Counted from the first letter of the stretch, positions 1 to 9,420 are shown. The stretch: DNA of 64,000 nucleotides from Flavobacteriales bacterium UBA7666 (GCA_002483265.1 DLHO01000005.1:47097-111096), one strand, 5' to 3'. The notes: generated by a model from the letters alone, not told the origin. Program-made: numbers and translations.

Positions 1-285
1 TTCAGAAACATAGGCAGATTTTTGTGCATTTAAAAAAACCGATTTAACACAATAGCCTTTCATTTCTTCCTCCTGATGAGCAGCATCGTGATCGTGTCCG
101 CTGAATTGATAGAAAAAATAGGTGAATCCGGTTTGCTCCAGATACATATTCCCTCCTTGAAGTCCGATTGAATAGTCAATTCTTGAGTCCCACTGACCGC
201 GATTCGGGCGCATAGTAACTGCCGATTCCTGTGCCATAATAGCACACGAACTCAATAGCAGGAACACCAACATCAGTCTAGACAT
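1..285 (-). CDS. N-terminus of a large exported DUF7948-like surface protein (partial, runs off left edge)
   Basis: The 95 codons from the ATG at 285 stay open to the window edge. The protein starts with a short signal sequence (MSRLMLVFLLLSSCAIMAQ, probable SPI cleavage after MAQ; the LSSC within it could also be read as a lipobox). Residues 27-59 (PNRGQWDSRIDY..., then GGNMYLEQTGFTYFF) resemble the N-terminal module called DUF7948, found at the front of long Bacteroidota proteins that usually end in gliding or T9SS C-terminal domains. A His/Asp cluster (HDHDAAH) follows. The rest, including any sorting domain, lies outside the window. It is transcribed divergently from purF. Family assignment is from recall of the motif. 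Confidence 0.72.
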   Translation of the reverse strand, partial: MSRLMLVFLLLSSCAIMAQESAVTMRPNRGQWDSRIDYSIGLQGGNMYLEQTGFTYFFYQFSGHDHDAAHQEEEMKGYCVKSVFLNAQKSAYVSE

Positions 286-428
286 AAATCTAATTTACAT
301 AAAAGTATACACCTAAGTTAAAAGAAGCTAAAACAGGAAGAATCAAGCCTCTGTATACTAAGACTAAGATATCAATAAAAAGTTGTTTTTTGATGAAATA
401 TTTCTCACCTGAATCGATTTAGATTCCG

Positions 429-436
429 TAACTTTG
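429..436 (+). promoter_or_regulatory. Bacteroidota -7 element (TAACTTTG) of purF
   Basis: TAACTTTGC matches the Bacteroidota sigma-ABfr -7 consensus TAnnTTTG and sits about 20 nt before the purF ATG, implying a very short leader. I see no good -33 TTTG at the usual 19-21 nt spacing, so the call rests on the -7 box and its position. Confidence 0.5.
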
Positions 437-455
437 CACCACATTTTTGATGCCC

Positions 456-2357
456 ATGAGCGATGCAATTAAACATGAATGCGGAATCGCACTCATTCGA
501 TTAAAAAAGCCATTACAGTACTATGTTGATAAATACGGAACGGCTTTTTATGGTTTAAACAAGCTTCATCTTTTAATGGAAAAGCAACATAACCGGGGAC
601 AAGACGGTGCAGGTGTTGCGAACATTAAGTTAGACATGGAACCCGGTGAGCGTTATATTTCACGCTACAGAAGCATCGATCCGAAACCCATTCAAGATAT
701 TTTTGACCACATCAATAAACGTTTTTACGAAATCGGTGAAGAAAATCCCGAATTACTAAAAGACGTAAACTACCTGAAGAAACACGCCGGATTTACAGGA
801 GAGTTATTTTTGGGGCATTTAAGATACGGAACCTTCGGTAGGAATTCAATCGAGAGTTGTCATCCGTTTTTAAGACAAAATAACTGGATTACCCGAAATC
901 TCGTAGTTGCAGGAAATTTCAACCTGACTAATGTTGACGAATTATTCGAAGTATTATTGGAAATTGGTCAGCATCCAAAGGAAAAATCAGATACGGTAAC
1001 CGTATTGGAAAAAATCGGACACTTCTTAGATGTTGCCAATGACGAACTAGTTAAAAAATACCAATCACTTGGTTATAACAGCCATGATGTCTATCAAAAA
1101 GTAGCCGAAAACATTGATATTCAACAAATCCTGAAACAATCTTCGGAAGTTTGGGACGGTGGATATGCCATGGCTGGGTTATTTGGTCACGGAGATGCTT
1201 TCGTATTGAGAGATCCGAACGGAATCAGACCAGCATTTTATTTTGAAGACGAAGAAGTTTGTGTAGTCGCATCGGAAAGACCAGTTATTCAAACAGCATT
1301 CAACTTACGATACGATGAGATCAAAGAATTAACTCCAGGACATGCATTAATCATTAAGAAGAATGGTACTGTTTCTGAAGTAGAGATCAATACTCCAAAA
1401 GCTCCCGCAAAATGTTCATTTGAACGTATTTACTTCTCTCGCGGAAACGACTACGATATTTATCAGGAACGTAAAAATCTGGGACGCAACGTTGTTCCCA
1501 ATGTATTAAAGACAATTGGTTACGATTTAGATAATTCGGTCTTCTCGTTTATTCCAAACACTGCTGAAGGTAGTTTCTACGGAATGATCAAAGGATTGGA
1601 AGATTATCTGAATGAGCAAAAATATGAGCAGCTACTGGCTATCGATGGGAAACCTACTCCGGAGCAGCTAAAAACGATATTGAATCGCAGAGCGCGCATT
1701 GAAAAAATTGCAATCAAGGATGCCAAAGCCCGTACATTTATCACTCAAGATGATGCACGAGACGACATGGTTGCTCAGGTTTATGACATTACCTACGGAT
1801 CTGTTGTTCGCGGGAAAGACAATTTAGTAGTCATCGATGACAGCATTGTAAGAGGAACAACCTTAAAACAATCCATTTTGCGTATCCTCGATCGTTTGGA
1901 ACCTAAACGCATTCTGGTTGTTTCATCTGCTCCACAAATTCGTTATCCGGATTGCTATGGAATTGACATGGCTAAGATGGGCGACTTCATTGCTTTTGAC
2001 GCTGCAATTACCTTATTAAAAGAAAGCGGACGACAAAACATTATTGACGAGTGCTACCGCAAATCGAAAGAGCAGGAGAAATTACCGAAAGAACAGATCG
2101 TAAACTATGTGAAAGAGATTTATGCTCCTTTTACAGCTGAAGAAATTTCGGCACAAATTGCGAAGATGCTTACTCCGGAAAATATCAAAGCAGAGGTGAA
2201 TATTGTTTATCAAACGGTGGAAGATCTGCACAAAGCATGTCCGGGAAATACTGGTGACTGGTATTTTACAGGGAATTACCCAACTCCGGGAGGGAATAAA
2301 GTCGTTAATAAAGCTTTTATTAATTATATTGAAGGTAAAAACGAACGAGCTTACTAA
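456..2357 (+). CDS. purF: Amidophosphoribosyltransferase (PurF-type class II glutamine amidotransferase)
   Basis: Predicted to transfer glutamine amide nitrogen to PRPP, giving phosphoribosylamine, the first step of de novo purine synthesis in the cytosol. The start at 456 gives MSDAIKHECGIALIR. Cys9 is then the expected N-terminal nucleophile after removal of an 8-residue propeptide, as in other PurF enzymes. The glutaminase signature QHNRGQDGAG is near residue 45, and the PRPP loop VVIDDSIVRGTT is at 458-469. At 633 aa it is longer than the roughly 470-500 aa of E. coli or Bacillus PurF, as in the Bacteroidota branch I recall. ATG 450 or TTG 447 would add two or three residues and are less likely. 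A histidine kinase gene starts 5 nt downstream. Confidence 0.9.
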   Translation: MSDAIKHECGIALIRLKKPLQYYVDKYGTAFYGLNKLHLLMEKQHNRGQDGAGVANIKLDMEPGERYISRYRSIDPKPIQDIFDHINKRFYEIGEENPELLKDVNYLKKHAGFTGELFLGHLRYGTFGRNSIESCHPFLRQNNWITRNLVVAGNFNLTNVDELFEVLLEIGQHPKEKSDTVTVLEKIGHFLDVANDELVKKYQSLGYNSHDVYQKVAENIDIQQILKQSSEVWDGGYAMAGLFGHGDAFVLRDPNGIRPAFYFEDEEVCVVASERPVIQTAFNLRYDEIKELTPGHALIIKKNGTVSEVEINTPKAPAKCSFERIYFSRGNDYDIYQERKNLGRNVVPNVLKTIGYDLDNSVFSFIPNTAEGSFYGMIKGLEDYLNEQKYEQLLAIDGKPTPEQLKTILNRRARIEKIAIKDAKARTFITQDDARDDMVAQVYDITYGSVVRGKDNLVVIDDSIVRGTTLKQSILRILDRLEPKRILVVSSAPQIRYPDCYGIDMAKMGDFIAFDAAITLLKESGRQNIIDECYRKSKEQEKLPKEQIVNYVKEIYAPFTAEEISAQIAKMLTPENIKAEVNIVYQTVEDLHKACPGNTGDWYFTGNYPTPGGNKVVNKAFINYIEGKNERAY

Positions 2358-2362
2358 GAAAA

Positions 2363-3268
2363 ATGCTTAAAAAACCCACAACTGTTTTTGTATACTTGTT
2401 GGGTGCTTATGTACTGATTCAATTCCTTTGGTGGGGTTATCATCTTATTGATTTAACCCAAGCATCTCAGCATACGGACCAAACCATTACCAAACGCATT
2501 GTAATGATCATTGGTGAAGGATCTGTATTCCTTATATTATTGCTTTTTGGACTTTGGAAAATAAAACGTTCCATTAAGAAGGAAATTCAGATGGCACGAC
2601 AGCAGAATAACTTCATGTTATCTGTTACTCATGAGCTAAAAACTCCGCTTGCTGCAACCAAGCTGTATCTTCAAACAATTCAAAAACATAAATTAAGCGC
2701 CGAAAAGCAAATCGAATTGATTCAAAAAGCATTGGATGAATCAAGCAGACTGGAAATACTCGTAGAACAAATTCTAACCGCCTCCAGACTCGAGCAGCAA
2801 GCAATGCCACGCTTAATGACTTCCATTTCTTTAAGGGATTTCCTGCATAATCTTATTCTCATTCAAGAGAAGCGATTTAATATTTCGATCCACATGAATG
2901 ACTTTAAAGACATTCAATTGGAAACTGATCCGTTCATTTTCACCAATATTTTGAATAATTTGATTGAAAACGGATTCAAATATGGCTATACGGAAAAGGG
3001 TCTTGATTTGACCGTTTCTAAAGAAAATGAACAATACATCTCAATTGAGATCAGAGATTATGGAAAAGGGATTCCATTGGAACAGCAAGATCTGTTATTT
3101 AAAAAATTCAATCGTTTAGAAAACGAGGAAACACGTACTACCAAAGGAACGGGACTTGGCTTATTTATAGCGAAAGAATGCGCCCGAACCTTAGGGGGAA
3201 ATCTCCGACTCATAAGAGTTGACGGACCTGGTGCATGTTTCCAAATACAAATGCCTTATGATGAATAA
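2363..3268 (+). CDS. Orphan membrane sensor histidine kinase
   Basis: A 301-residue kinase with two N-terminal membrane segments (about residues 8-28 and 46-65) and almost nothing between them, so there is no extracytoplasmic sensor domain. The HisKA box HELKTPLAATKLYL has the phospho-acceptor His90. The HATPase has N box NLIEN at 199-203, G1 DYGKGI near 233 and G2 GTGLGL near 262, all intact, so catalytic activity is expected. No response regulator is encoded anywhere in the window. It lies between purF (5 nt gap) and gpmI (its last 11 nt overlap the gpmI start), suggesting cotranscription with two metabolic genes. Its stimulus may be membrane-embedded or intracellular; this is inference. 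Confidence 0.88.
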   Translation: MLKKPTTVFVYLLGAYVLIQFLWWGYHLIDLTQASQHTDQTITKRIVMIIGEGSVFLILLLFGLWKIKRSIKKEIQMARQQNNFMLSVTHELKTPLAATKLYLQTIQKHKLSAEKQIELIQKALDESSRLEILVEQILTASRLEQQAMPRLMTSISLRDFLHNLILIQEKRFNISIHMNDFKDIQLETDPFIFTNILNNLIENGFKYGYTEKGLDLTVSKENEQYISIEIRDYGKGIPLEQQDLLFKKFNRLENEETRTTKGTGLGLFIAKECARTLGGNLRLIRVDGPGACFQIQMPYDE

Positions 3269-4784
3269 TCAAAAAGTTGGTTTAATAATTTTGGATGGTT
3301 GGGGAATTGGAGACCAATCAAAAGCAGATGCGATTTTTAATGCAAATACTCCGGTAATGGATTCATTACTGGAGAAGTATCCACACAGTACTTTAACCGC
3401 AAGTGGTGAACAAGTAGGACTTCCTGATGGTCAAATGGGAAATTCGGAAGTGGGGCATTTAAATATTGGAGCCGGACGAATAGTTTATCAAGAGCTTACC
3501 CGTATCAACAAATCTATTCGGGATGGTGCATTTTTCAAAAATCCGGTTTTAATGGATTCATTTGAAAAAGCAAAAAAGAACGGAACCAAAGTTCACTTCA
3601 TAGGTCTCGTTTCCAATGGCGGAGTGCACAGTTCACAAGAACACTTGCACGCTTTATTAGACATGGCCAAAAGTTACGAGTTAACCAATGTTTGGGTACA
3701 TGCATTCACAGATGGAAGGGATTGTGATCCGAAAAGTGGTTTAGGCTTTATTGAAAAGTTAGAAGATCACATGAAGCAATCAACCGGTAAAATTGCTACG
3801 ATTGTTGGACGTTACTATGCCATGGATCGCGATAATCGTTGGGAACGGATTCAAATAGCATACGATGCGATGGTAAAAGGAATTGGCAATCACTTCTTTA
3901 ATGCAGCCAAATCCATTGAATCAAGCTACGAAGATGATGTGACTGATGAATTCCTACAGCCACTAATTACAAGCACAGGAGAAGGAAGAATTCAGGATGG
4001 AGACACTGTTATTTGCTTCAACTTCCGGACGGACAGGCCAAGAGAGATCAGTCAGGCTCTTACCCAACACTCCTTTCCGGAATTCGGAATGCATCCACTG
4101 AATATCAACTATTACACGATGACGCGTTACGATGCGAAGTTCAAAAATGTTCATGCAATTTTCGAGAAAGACAACTTACACAATACCCTTGGTGAAATCC
4201 TGAGCAAAATGGATCGAACTCAAGTTCGTATTGCTGAAACGGAAAAATATCCACATGTTACCTTCTTCTTCAACGGAGGACGAGAAAAAGAATTTAAAGG
4301 TGAATCCCGAATCTTGGTGAAATCTCCGAAAGTGGCAACTTATGATCTGCAACCAGAAATGAGTGCTCCGGAAGTGAAGGAACGAATTCTGGAAGAATTA
4401 AGAACTGACGAACCTGATTTCTTTTGTCTAAACTTTGCCAATCCGGATATGGTTGGTCATACCGGCGTTTACGATGCGATTGTGAAAGCGGTTGAAACAG
4501 TCGACTCCTGTCTTGGAGAGATTGTTGATCTGTGTATTAAATTAAACTATGAATTGGTTATCATTGCCGATCACGGGAATGCAGACGTAGCTTTTAATGC
4601 AGACGGATCACCAAATACAGCGCATTCATTGAATCCGGTACCGGTTATTTTAGTAACAAAACAAGAACAATTGAAATTGAATCCCGGAATTTTAGCAGAT
4701 GTTGCTCCTACTATTCTGGATCGAATGCGTATTGCAGCTCCTTTGGAAATGGATGGAAAAACATTGGTAGCTTTAAATAATTGA
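3258..4784 (+). CDS. gpmI: 2,3-bisphosphoglycerate-independent phosphoglycerate mutase
   Basis: Interconverts 3- and 2-phosphoglycerate in glycolysis and gluconeogenesis using two Mn ions and a phosphoserine intermediate. It belongs to the alkaline phosphatase superfamily. Visible motifs are ILDGWG near the N-terminus, GQMGNSEVGH with nucleophile Ser63 (Ser62 if the next ATG is used), HAFTDGRDCDP, MDRDNRWER, NFRTDRPREIS and the metal site ADHGNAD near the C-terminus. At 508 aa it has the usual length. The start codon is inside the end of the kinase gene (ATGATG at 3258-3263); longer in-frame starts would add kinase-derived sequence and were rejected. A strong terminator follows. Confidence 0.93.
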   Translation: MMNNQKVGLIILDGWGIGDQSKADAIFNANTPVMDSLLEKYPHSTLTASGEQVGLPDGQMGNSEVGHLNIGAGRIVYQELTRINKSIRDGAFFKNPVLMDSFEKAKKNGTKVHFIGLVSNGGVHSSQEHLHALLDMAKSYELTNVWVHAFTDGRDCDPKSGLGFIEKLEDHMKQSTGKIATIVGRYYAMDRDNRWERIQIAYDAMVKGIGNHFFNAAKSIESSYEDDVTDEFLQPLITSTGEGRIQDGDTVICFNFRTDRPREISQALTQHSFPEFGMHPLNINYYTMTRYDAKFKNVHAIFEKDNLHNTLGEILSKMDRTQVRIAETEKYPHVTFFFNGGREKEFKGESRILVKSPKVATYDLQPEMSAPEVKERILEELRTDEPDFFCLNFANPDMVGHTGVYDAIVKAVETVDSCLGEIVDLCIKLNYELVIIADHGNADVAFNADGSPNTAHSLNPVPVILVTKQEQLKLNPGILADVAPTILDRMRIAAPLEMDGKTLVALNN

Positions 4785-4805
4785 ACTAAAACATTGACAA
4801 AAAAA

Positions 4806-4831
4806 GGGTGTTCCGTACGTACGGAACACCC
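4806..4831. terminator. Bidirectional rho-independent terminator between convergent genes
   Basis: A perfect 26-nt palindrome (arms GGGTGTTCCGTAC / GTACGGAACACCC) is flanked by an A run on the left and a T run on the right. It can end both gpmI (+) and the surface protein gene on the minus strand, whose stop is at 4857. Confidence 0.9.
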
Positions 4832-4856
4832 TTTTTTAATTAGATATTGTCTTAAT

Positions 4857-7106
4857 TTATTGTCTGATCAATTGTAAGAATCCTTGACCGGTAATTTCTT
4901 TATCCATCAATCCTTTTACGGTATATTGAACGAAGTAAACTCCATCAGGTGCAAGTGTTCCATCGATTTTTCCATCCCAATAAGGATCCAATCCTGAACC
5001 TTCGTAAACATTATTTCCCCAGCGGTTATTGATTTTCAAAATTACCTCTGTTGCATTAACCGTCGTTAGTCTAAAGACATCATTGTTAGCATCACCGTTT
5101 GGTGTAAAGATATTTGGAACGATAACACTTGGCTCAGGGAAAATACACGATCCATCATTTTGAATTGCTGTTGGATCAAAGTTTGTTGCTAATGGATCCG
5201 TACAACCACATTCTACTATCGCCACAGATGCAAATGCCGTGTCTCTACAAGGCCCATTAATTGCAATCAATACTTGATCAGCTGAAACCGTATACGTTTG
5301 ATTCTGTGAACTCAAATCATTTACCATTGCACTATTTCCATTTCCAAAATACCACTCATAGTTTGTTGCATTCTGGCTATTGTTTGTGAATGTTACATTC
5401 AAAGGGTTACATCCAGCAATTGAACTTAAAGAGAAGGCAGCAATTGGTCCCGGTTCGCTTGTCAAAAATACAGAGTCAGTAACTGAACAAACGTTATCTG
5501 TAATGGTAAATATGTACCATCCCGGCGCAAGATTTTGCATTACTGATGCATCAATCTCATTTGGCCCGCCCGTATTTGGTCCTTCCCAATGATAAAAAGG
5601 CTGACCGGTTATTCCCTGCCCCATTCCGCTGACAGCACCATCCGGTGTACATGCAGAAGCAGGGAAAATCATCATCGTATCTATTGCCAATGTTTGATTC
5701 ATTGTAACGGTTACCGTATCAGTTCCTGTATTTCCACATTGATCCGTAGCGGTAACATAGTAATCAACAGTTCCATTTTGAAAAATCGGTACATAAGCCG
5801 AACTTCCCGTTTGACCTGCATACGACCAAGTATAAGTATATGGTGGGAATCCTGTACTCGCGGCGGCTGTCACAAGGACAGAATCATTGGCACAGAACAC
5901 CGTTGGATTCGATTCATTAATCGGTAAAGTTGGTCCGTCAATAATATAAAGTGTTCCTGAGGTAATAATGGTATCACCACATTGAGTAATCGTTGTAGCG
6001 GTAATAATTACTGTTTCAGGCCCTTCTACAATACCATCCTGATTCGGGAATAACGTCACTACAATCGTATCTTCTCCTGGTAAGAAAGTAATTGGATTCG
6101 GTAAATTATTATAATCAAATCCAGCATTTGGAGCCATGATTGCAGTACCACCAATATCATAAGTCACCAACAATGTATCCCCCAATTGTGTTTGAGGACG
6201 AGAGAAGATAAATTGTGCACCCGTACAGTTTTCAATTACAGTAGTATCTCCAGTAACTGTTGCTACAGCAATATCAACCGCTTCTGAAGAGAATGAATCG
6301 GCTTCAAGAAATACCCCTGAATCCCAACCTGTATCTGAAATATTACAGATTGCAAGTTTAATGTGATATGTCTGACCACATTGTACACTTGCATTCGCTG
6401 TTAATACAACAGTTGTTCCATCGAATTGAATTGCGGTTCCATATGCAAGTCCGTTTACGTTATTTACATAGTATGCAGAGTTTGTTGACGGGCTGACATT
6501 ATCAATAGTAACCGGTGTAGCAGTTCCTGGAACCAATGCAATATTTATTGAACTGTTTGAATAAGGCCCTGTTATTCCTGGTCCGGAAAGAAAGAAACCA
6601 AACGCGTCATTGAAACCTGCATTCACGAATTCAGGATACTCTTCCGATCCGAAAATATATCTAAAGCTGATCGTATCTCCGGAAGGGACAAAGTCAAACT
6701 CCAAAATAACACCATTTGTAGGTTCTGCAAATGTAACTGCAGCATTTGAAATTGCATATAAATCCGGATCAGTTGAAACGTCTGAAGTAGCCGGGTTATT
6801 ATTAGAAAATGATCCTGAGTTATTAGGACCAACTGCAGCACTTCCGTTACCTGATGATAACAATACTCCGGTAGAAATTGGAAAACTTGAACCGTTATTA
6901 TTAAAAAATGTGACGTTGCCTTGAGGCATCTGTGCATTCACAGCAGAACCATTAAAGGTAATATTTGAGGCAATAACACCGTTACCCATCAAAACATTCT
7001 GAACCAGAGAAGCTGGTGACTGAGTGTTTTGAACGATGATTTGTGCCTGGGAATAATTCCAAAATAGGAGAATACCAAAACTAAGTATTGTAGTAATTTT
7101 CTTCAT
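4857..7106 (-). CDS. Choice-of-anchor L surface protein with T9SS type B (gliding motility-associated) C-terminal domain
   Basis: A 749-aa exported protein. A signal peptide covers about 21 residues (ending NYSQAQ). Residues about 30-260 match the choice-of-anchor L pattern, including FDFVPSGDTISFRYIFGSEE and a G-F-x-D-A-F-G-F-F-L-S-G-P-G segment. A Calx-beta-like stretch follows (residues about 270-385, ending in a GPETVIITATT-type strand), then SprB/Ig-like repeats. A PKD domain lies near 565-635 with EWYFGNGNSA. The last ~90 residues (IFTPNGDANNDVF, then NRWGNNVYE, DPYWDGK and PDGVYFV) are the gliding motility-associated C-terminal domain, a T9SS type B signal. It probably acts as a surface adhesin or structural protein; the ligand is unknown. 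Confidence 0.88.
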   Translation of the reverse strand: MKKITTILSFGILLFWNYSQAQIIVQNTQSPASLVQNVLMGNGVIASNITFNGSAVNAQMPQGNVTFFNNNGSSFPISTGVLLSSGNGSAAVGPNNSGSFSNNNPATSDVSTDPDLYAISNAAVTFAEPTNGVILEFDFVPSGDTISFRYIFGSEEYPEFVNAGFNDAFGFFLSGPGITGPYSNSSINIALVPGTATPVTIDNVSPSTNSAYYVNNVNGLAYGTAIQFDGTTVVLTANASVQCGQTYHIKLAICNISDTGWDSGVFLEADSFSSEAVDIAVATVTGDTTVIENCTGAQFIFSRPQTQLGDTLLVTYDIGGTAIMAPNAGFDYNNLPNPITFLPGEDTIVVTLFPNQDGIVEGPETVIITATTITQCGDTIITSGTLYIIDGPTLPINESNPTVFCANDSVLVTAAASTGFPPYTYTWSYAGQTGSSAYVPIFQNGTVDYYVTATDQCGNTGTDTVTVTMNQTLAIDTMMIFPASACTPDGAVSGMGQGITGQPFYHWEGPNTGGPNEIDASVMQNLAPGWYIFTITDNVCSVTDSVFLTSEPGPIAAFSLSSIAGCNPLNVTFTNNSQNATNYEWYFGNGNSAMVNDLSSQNQTYTVSADQVLIAINGPCRDTAFASVAIVECGCTDPLATNFDPTAIQNDGSCIFPEPSVIVPNIFTPNGDANNDVFRLTTVNATEVILKINNRWGNNVYEGSGLDPYWDGKIDGTLAPDGVYFVQYTVKGLMDKEITGQGFLQLIRQ

Positions 7107-7264
7107 ATCATAATCCAGTTATACCCTTTAGACTTAATAATTTGTTAAAGGTTGCATTTATGTGCCAATATTATTAAAATTTGTTTAATTGTTAAATTTT
7201 AATCACAATTAATCGATAAAAAACGCGATGATTTAACCAAATTTGCCTCAGAAATATAAATTCT

Positions 7265-8653
7265 ATGCAAAACACTCAAAAATATATACAAGATTCTAAA
7301 GACAAGTTCTTAAGTGAACTGATTGATCTATTGAAAATTCCAACAGTATCTGCAGATAGTGCTTATGCAAAAGAAGTGATTCGCGGAGCTGAAAAGGTTG
7401 CTGAATTTCTGAAAGAGGCTGGTGCTGAAAAGGTAGAGATTTGCAATACCGCGGGCCATCCGATTGTATACGGCGAGAAAATCATCGATCCGGCTTTGCC
7501 AACCGTACTTGTTTATGGCCATTATGATGTTCAACCTGCAGATCCGATCGATTTATGGACTTCACCTCCCTTTGAACCTGTAGTGAAAAAAACGGAAATT
7601 CATCCCGAAGGTGCCATTTTTGCACGTGGAGCTTGTGATGACAAAGGTCAGTTTTTTATGCATGTAAAAGCATTTGAAGCTATGATGCAGGCAAATGAAC
7701 TTCCATGTAATGTAAAATTCATGATCGAAGGAGAAGAAGAAGTGGGCTCTGTGAATTTGGGGATTTTCATAAAGGAAAATAAAGCGCGCTTGAAAGCTGA
7801 TATCATTTTGGTGTCTGATACCGGAATGTTAAGTAATGATAATCCTTCTATTACGACCGGATTAAGAGGATTGAGTTATGTGGAAGTAGAGGTTACAGGG
7901 CCTAATCGCGATTTACATTCGGGTCTCTATGGCGGCTGTGTCGCGAATCCAATTAACATTCTAACTAAAATGATTGCGTCACTTCATGATGAAGACAATC
8001 ACATTACCATTCCCGGATTTTATGCTGACGTTGTTGAATTAAGTTTGGAAGAGCGAGCTGAAATGGCAAAAGCTCCCTACAGCGAAGCGGATTACAAAAA
8101 AGCATTAGCTATTGATGCTGTTTACGGTGAAAAAGGATATACAACTCCGGAAAGAGGTTCTATTCGTCCAACATTGGATGTCAATGGAATTTGGGGAGGA
8201 TACACCGGCGAAGGAGCAAAAACCGTAATCGCTTCGAAGGCTTATGCCAAAATATCCATGCGTTTGGTTCCAAATCAAGAGCCGGAAAAAATTACAGAAT
8301 TGTTCTCTAAACATTTTGAATCAATTGCTCCTGCAGGTGTAACAGTAGTAGTAAATCCACATCATGGCGGAGAACCTGTAGTCACACCAATCGATTCGAT
8401 TGCATATAAAAGTGCAGCGAAAGCATATGAAGAAACATTCGGAAAAACTCCAATCCCTGTAAGAAGCGGTGGAAGTATTCCAATCATTGCTTTATTTGAG
8501 CAGGAGTTAGGTTTAAAAACAGTAATGATGGGCTTTGGTTTGGATTCTGATGCGATCCATTCACCGAATGAACACTATGGTTTATTCAATTTTTACAAAG
8601 GAATTGAAACCATTCCGTATTTCTTCCATTATTTCAATGAAGCAATGAAGTAA
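7265..8653 (+). CDS. M20 family dipeptidase
   Basis: A 462-aa cytoplasmic metallopeptidase of the M20 family (carnosinase/CNDP-like dipeptidase branch). Metal and catalytic motifs are present: GHYDVQP with His86 and Asp88, FARGACDDKGQ with the bridging Asp, EGEEEVGS with the catalytic Glu pair, DTGMLS, and a late SPNEHY segment carrying the last metal His. The dimerisation (lid) insert sits between about residues 200 and 350 (GLRGLSYVEVEVTG..DLHSGLYGG). It probably hydrolyses short peptides; exact specificity cannot be read from sequence. A LEA-like lipoprotein gene begins 2 nt after its stop, so the two form an operon. Confidence 0.88.
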   Translation: MQNTQKYIQDSKDKFLSELIDLLKIPTVSADSAYAKEVIRGAEKVAEFLKEAGAEKVEICNTAGHPIVYGEKIIDPALPTVLVYGHYDVQPADPIDLWTSPPFEPVVKKTEIHPEGAIFARGACDDKGQFFMHVKAFEAMMQANELPCNVKFMIEGEEEVGSVNLGIFIKENKARLKADIILVSDTGMLSNDNPSITTGLRGLSYVEVEVTGPNRDLHSGLYGGCVANPINILTKMIASLHDEDNHITIPGFYADVVELSLEERAEMAKAPYSEADYKKALAIDAVYGEKGYTTPERGSIRPTLDVNGIWGGYTGEGAKTVIASKAYAKISMRLVPNQEPEKITELFSKHFESIAPAGVTVVVNPHHGGEPVVTPIDSIAYKSAAKAYEETFGKTPIPVRSGGSIPIIALFEQELGLKTVMMGFGLDSDAIHSPNEHYGLFNFYKGIETIPYFFHYFNEAMK

Positions 8654-8655
8654 TT

Positions 8656-9153
8656 ATGAAGAAGATCCTTTTTTTATGCGCACTCTTAATCGCAGTTTCA
8701 AGCTGTGAATTTATCGAACCTGAAGTTTCCGGATATTCCAATTTCCAATTTGGAAAACTGGAAGGAAGAACCCTGCATGTGAGTTTTGATGCCACCGTAG
8801 ATAATGAAAACGGTTATAGTTTTAAAATCAAGAAGGGAAAATTAAATGTTTCGGTAAATGACCTGGAGTTGGGAGTGATTGATTTAGACAAAAAAATCAA
8901 AGTAAAACGCAAATCTAAAAACGTATACACAGTTCCCTTGCAACTCAGTTTGAGTGATGGAGCTCTATTCCGTATTCCGAAGTTGATCAATGCCACCAAG
9001 TTCGAATTGAAACTAGATGGAAAGGTTCGCGGAAGTATTATGGGTTTTGGAAAGAATTTTGATGTGCACGAAACACGTAATTTATCGAGTGGCGATATCA
9101 AATTTGATGGCTTGCTGCAAGGGATTATGAAAGGTGCTATGAATAAAGAGTAA
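8656..9153 (+). CDS. Small LEA type 2-like lipoprotein
   Basis: A 165-aa lipoprotein: MKKILFLCALLIAVSSC gives a lipobox with Cys17, followed by EFIEPEVSGY. The mature part is beta-rich, with alternating strands (GRTLHVSFDATVDNENGYSFKIKKGKLNVSVNDLELG split over two strands), resembling the LEA type 2 / WHy fold. The family call is from pattern only. Its gene starts 2 nt after the dipeptidase and is followed by a terminator at 9259-9282. The role is unknown. Confidence 0.72.
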   Translation: MKKILFLCALLIAVSSCEFIEPEVSGYSNFQFGKLEGRTLHVSFDATVDNENGYSFKIKKGKLNVSVNDLELGVIDLDKKIKVKRKSKNVYTVPLQLSLSDGALFRIPKLINATKFELKLDGKVRGSIMGFGKNFDVHETRNLSSGDIKFDGLLQGIMKGAMNKE

Positions 9154-9258
9154 ATGGTTTATCCGTTTTATACTTATTCCCATCTGAAACTTGTACATCA
9201 CTGAATAAATACACCTCAAATATATCACAATAAGTGATCATAAAAATGAAACGAAAAA

Positions 9259-9282
9259 GCCCTGACATTTAATAATCAGGGC
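9259..9282. terminator. Bidirectional hairpin terminator
   Basis: Arms GCCCTGA (9259-9265) and TCAGGGC (9276-9282) with a 10-nt loop, an A run before and a T run after. It can terminate the dipeptidase-lipoprotein pair (+) and also glyS transcripts arriving from the minus strand. Confidence 0.85.
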
Positions 9283-9304
9283 TTTTTTATTGAGTATGAT
9301 CTAA

Positions 9305-9382
9305 TTACCATGGTAAAAGAAGGATATCCTTGCACTTATCCCAAACATCCTGGATCATCCATCCTAACGCTTGTTCCTTCAC
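9305..9382 (-). CDS. Possible 25-residue small ORF downstream of glyS (weak)
   Basis: Starting from GTG at 9382 the frame reads MKEQALGWMIQDVWDKCKDI and then LLLPW and stop. The composition looks protein-like (aromatic and amphipathic), and it lies between the glyS stop (9421) and the terminator at 9259-9282. The frame has a stop just upstream. It could be a real micro-ORF, a decayed gene end or chance. Confidence 0.15.
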   Translation of the reverse strand: MKEQALGWMIQDVWDKCKDILLLPW

Positions 9383-9420
9383 CAGTCATGGCTGCTTCTT
9401 ATCGAAAACTTTGCTTTCTC

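Noticed and set aside
6610..6937. Two overlapping 104-codon frames, one on each strand, within the choice-of-anchor L gene
   Set aside because: Both are shadows of the real protein, and neither shows independent coding signals.
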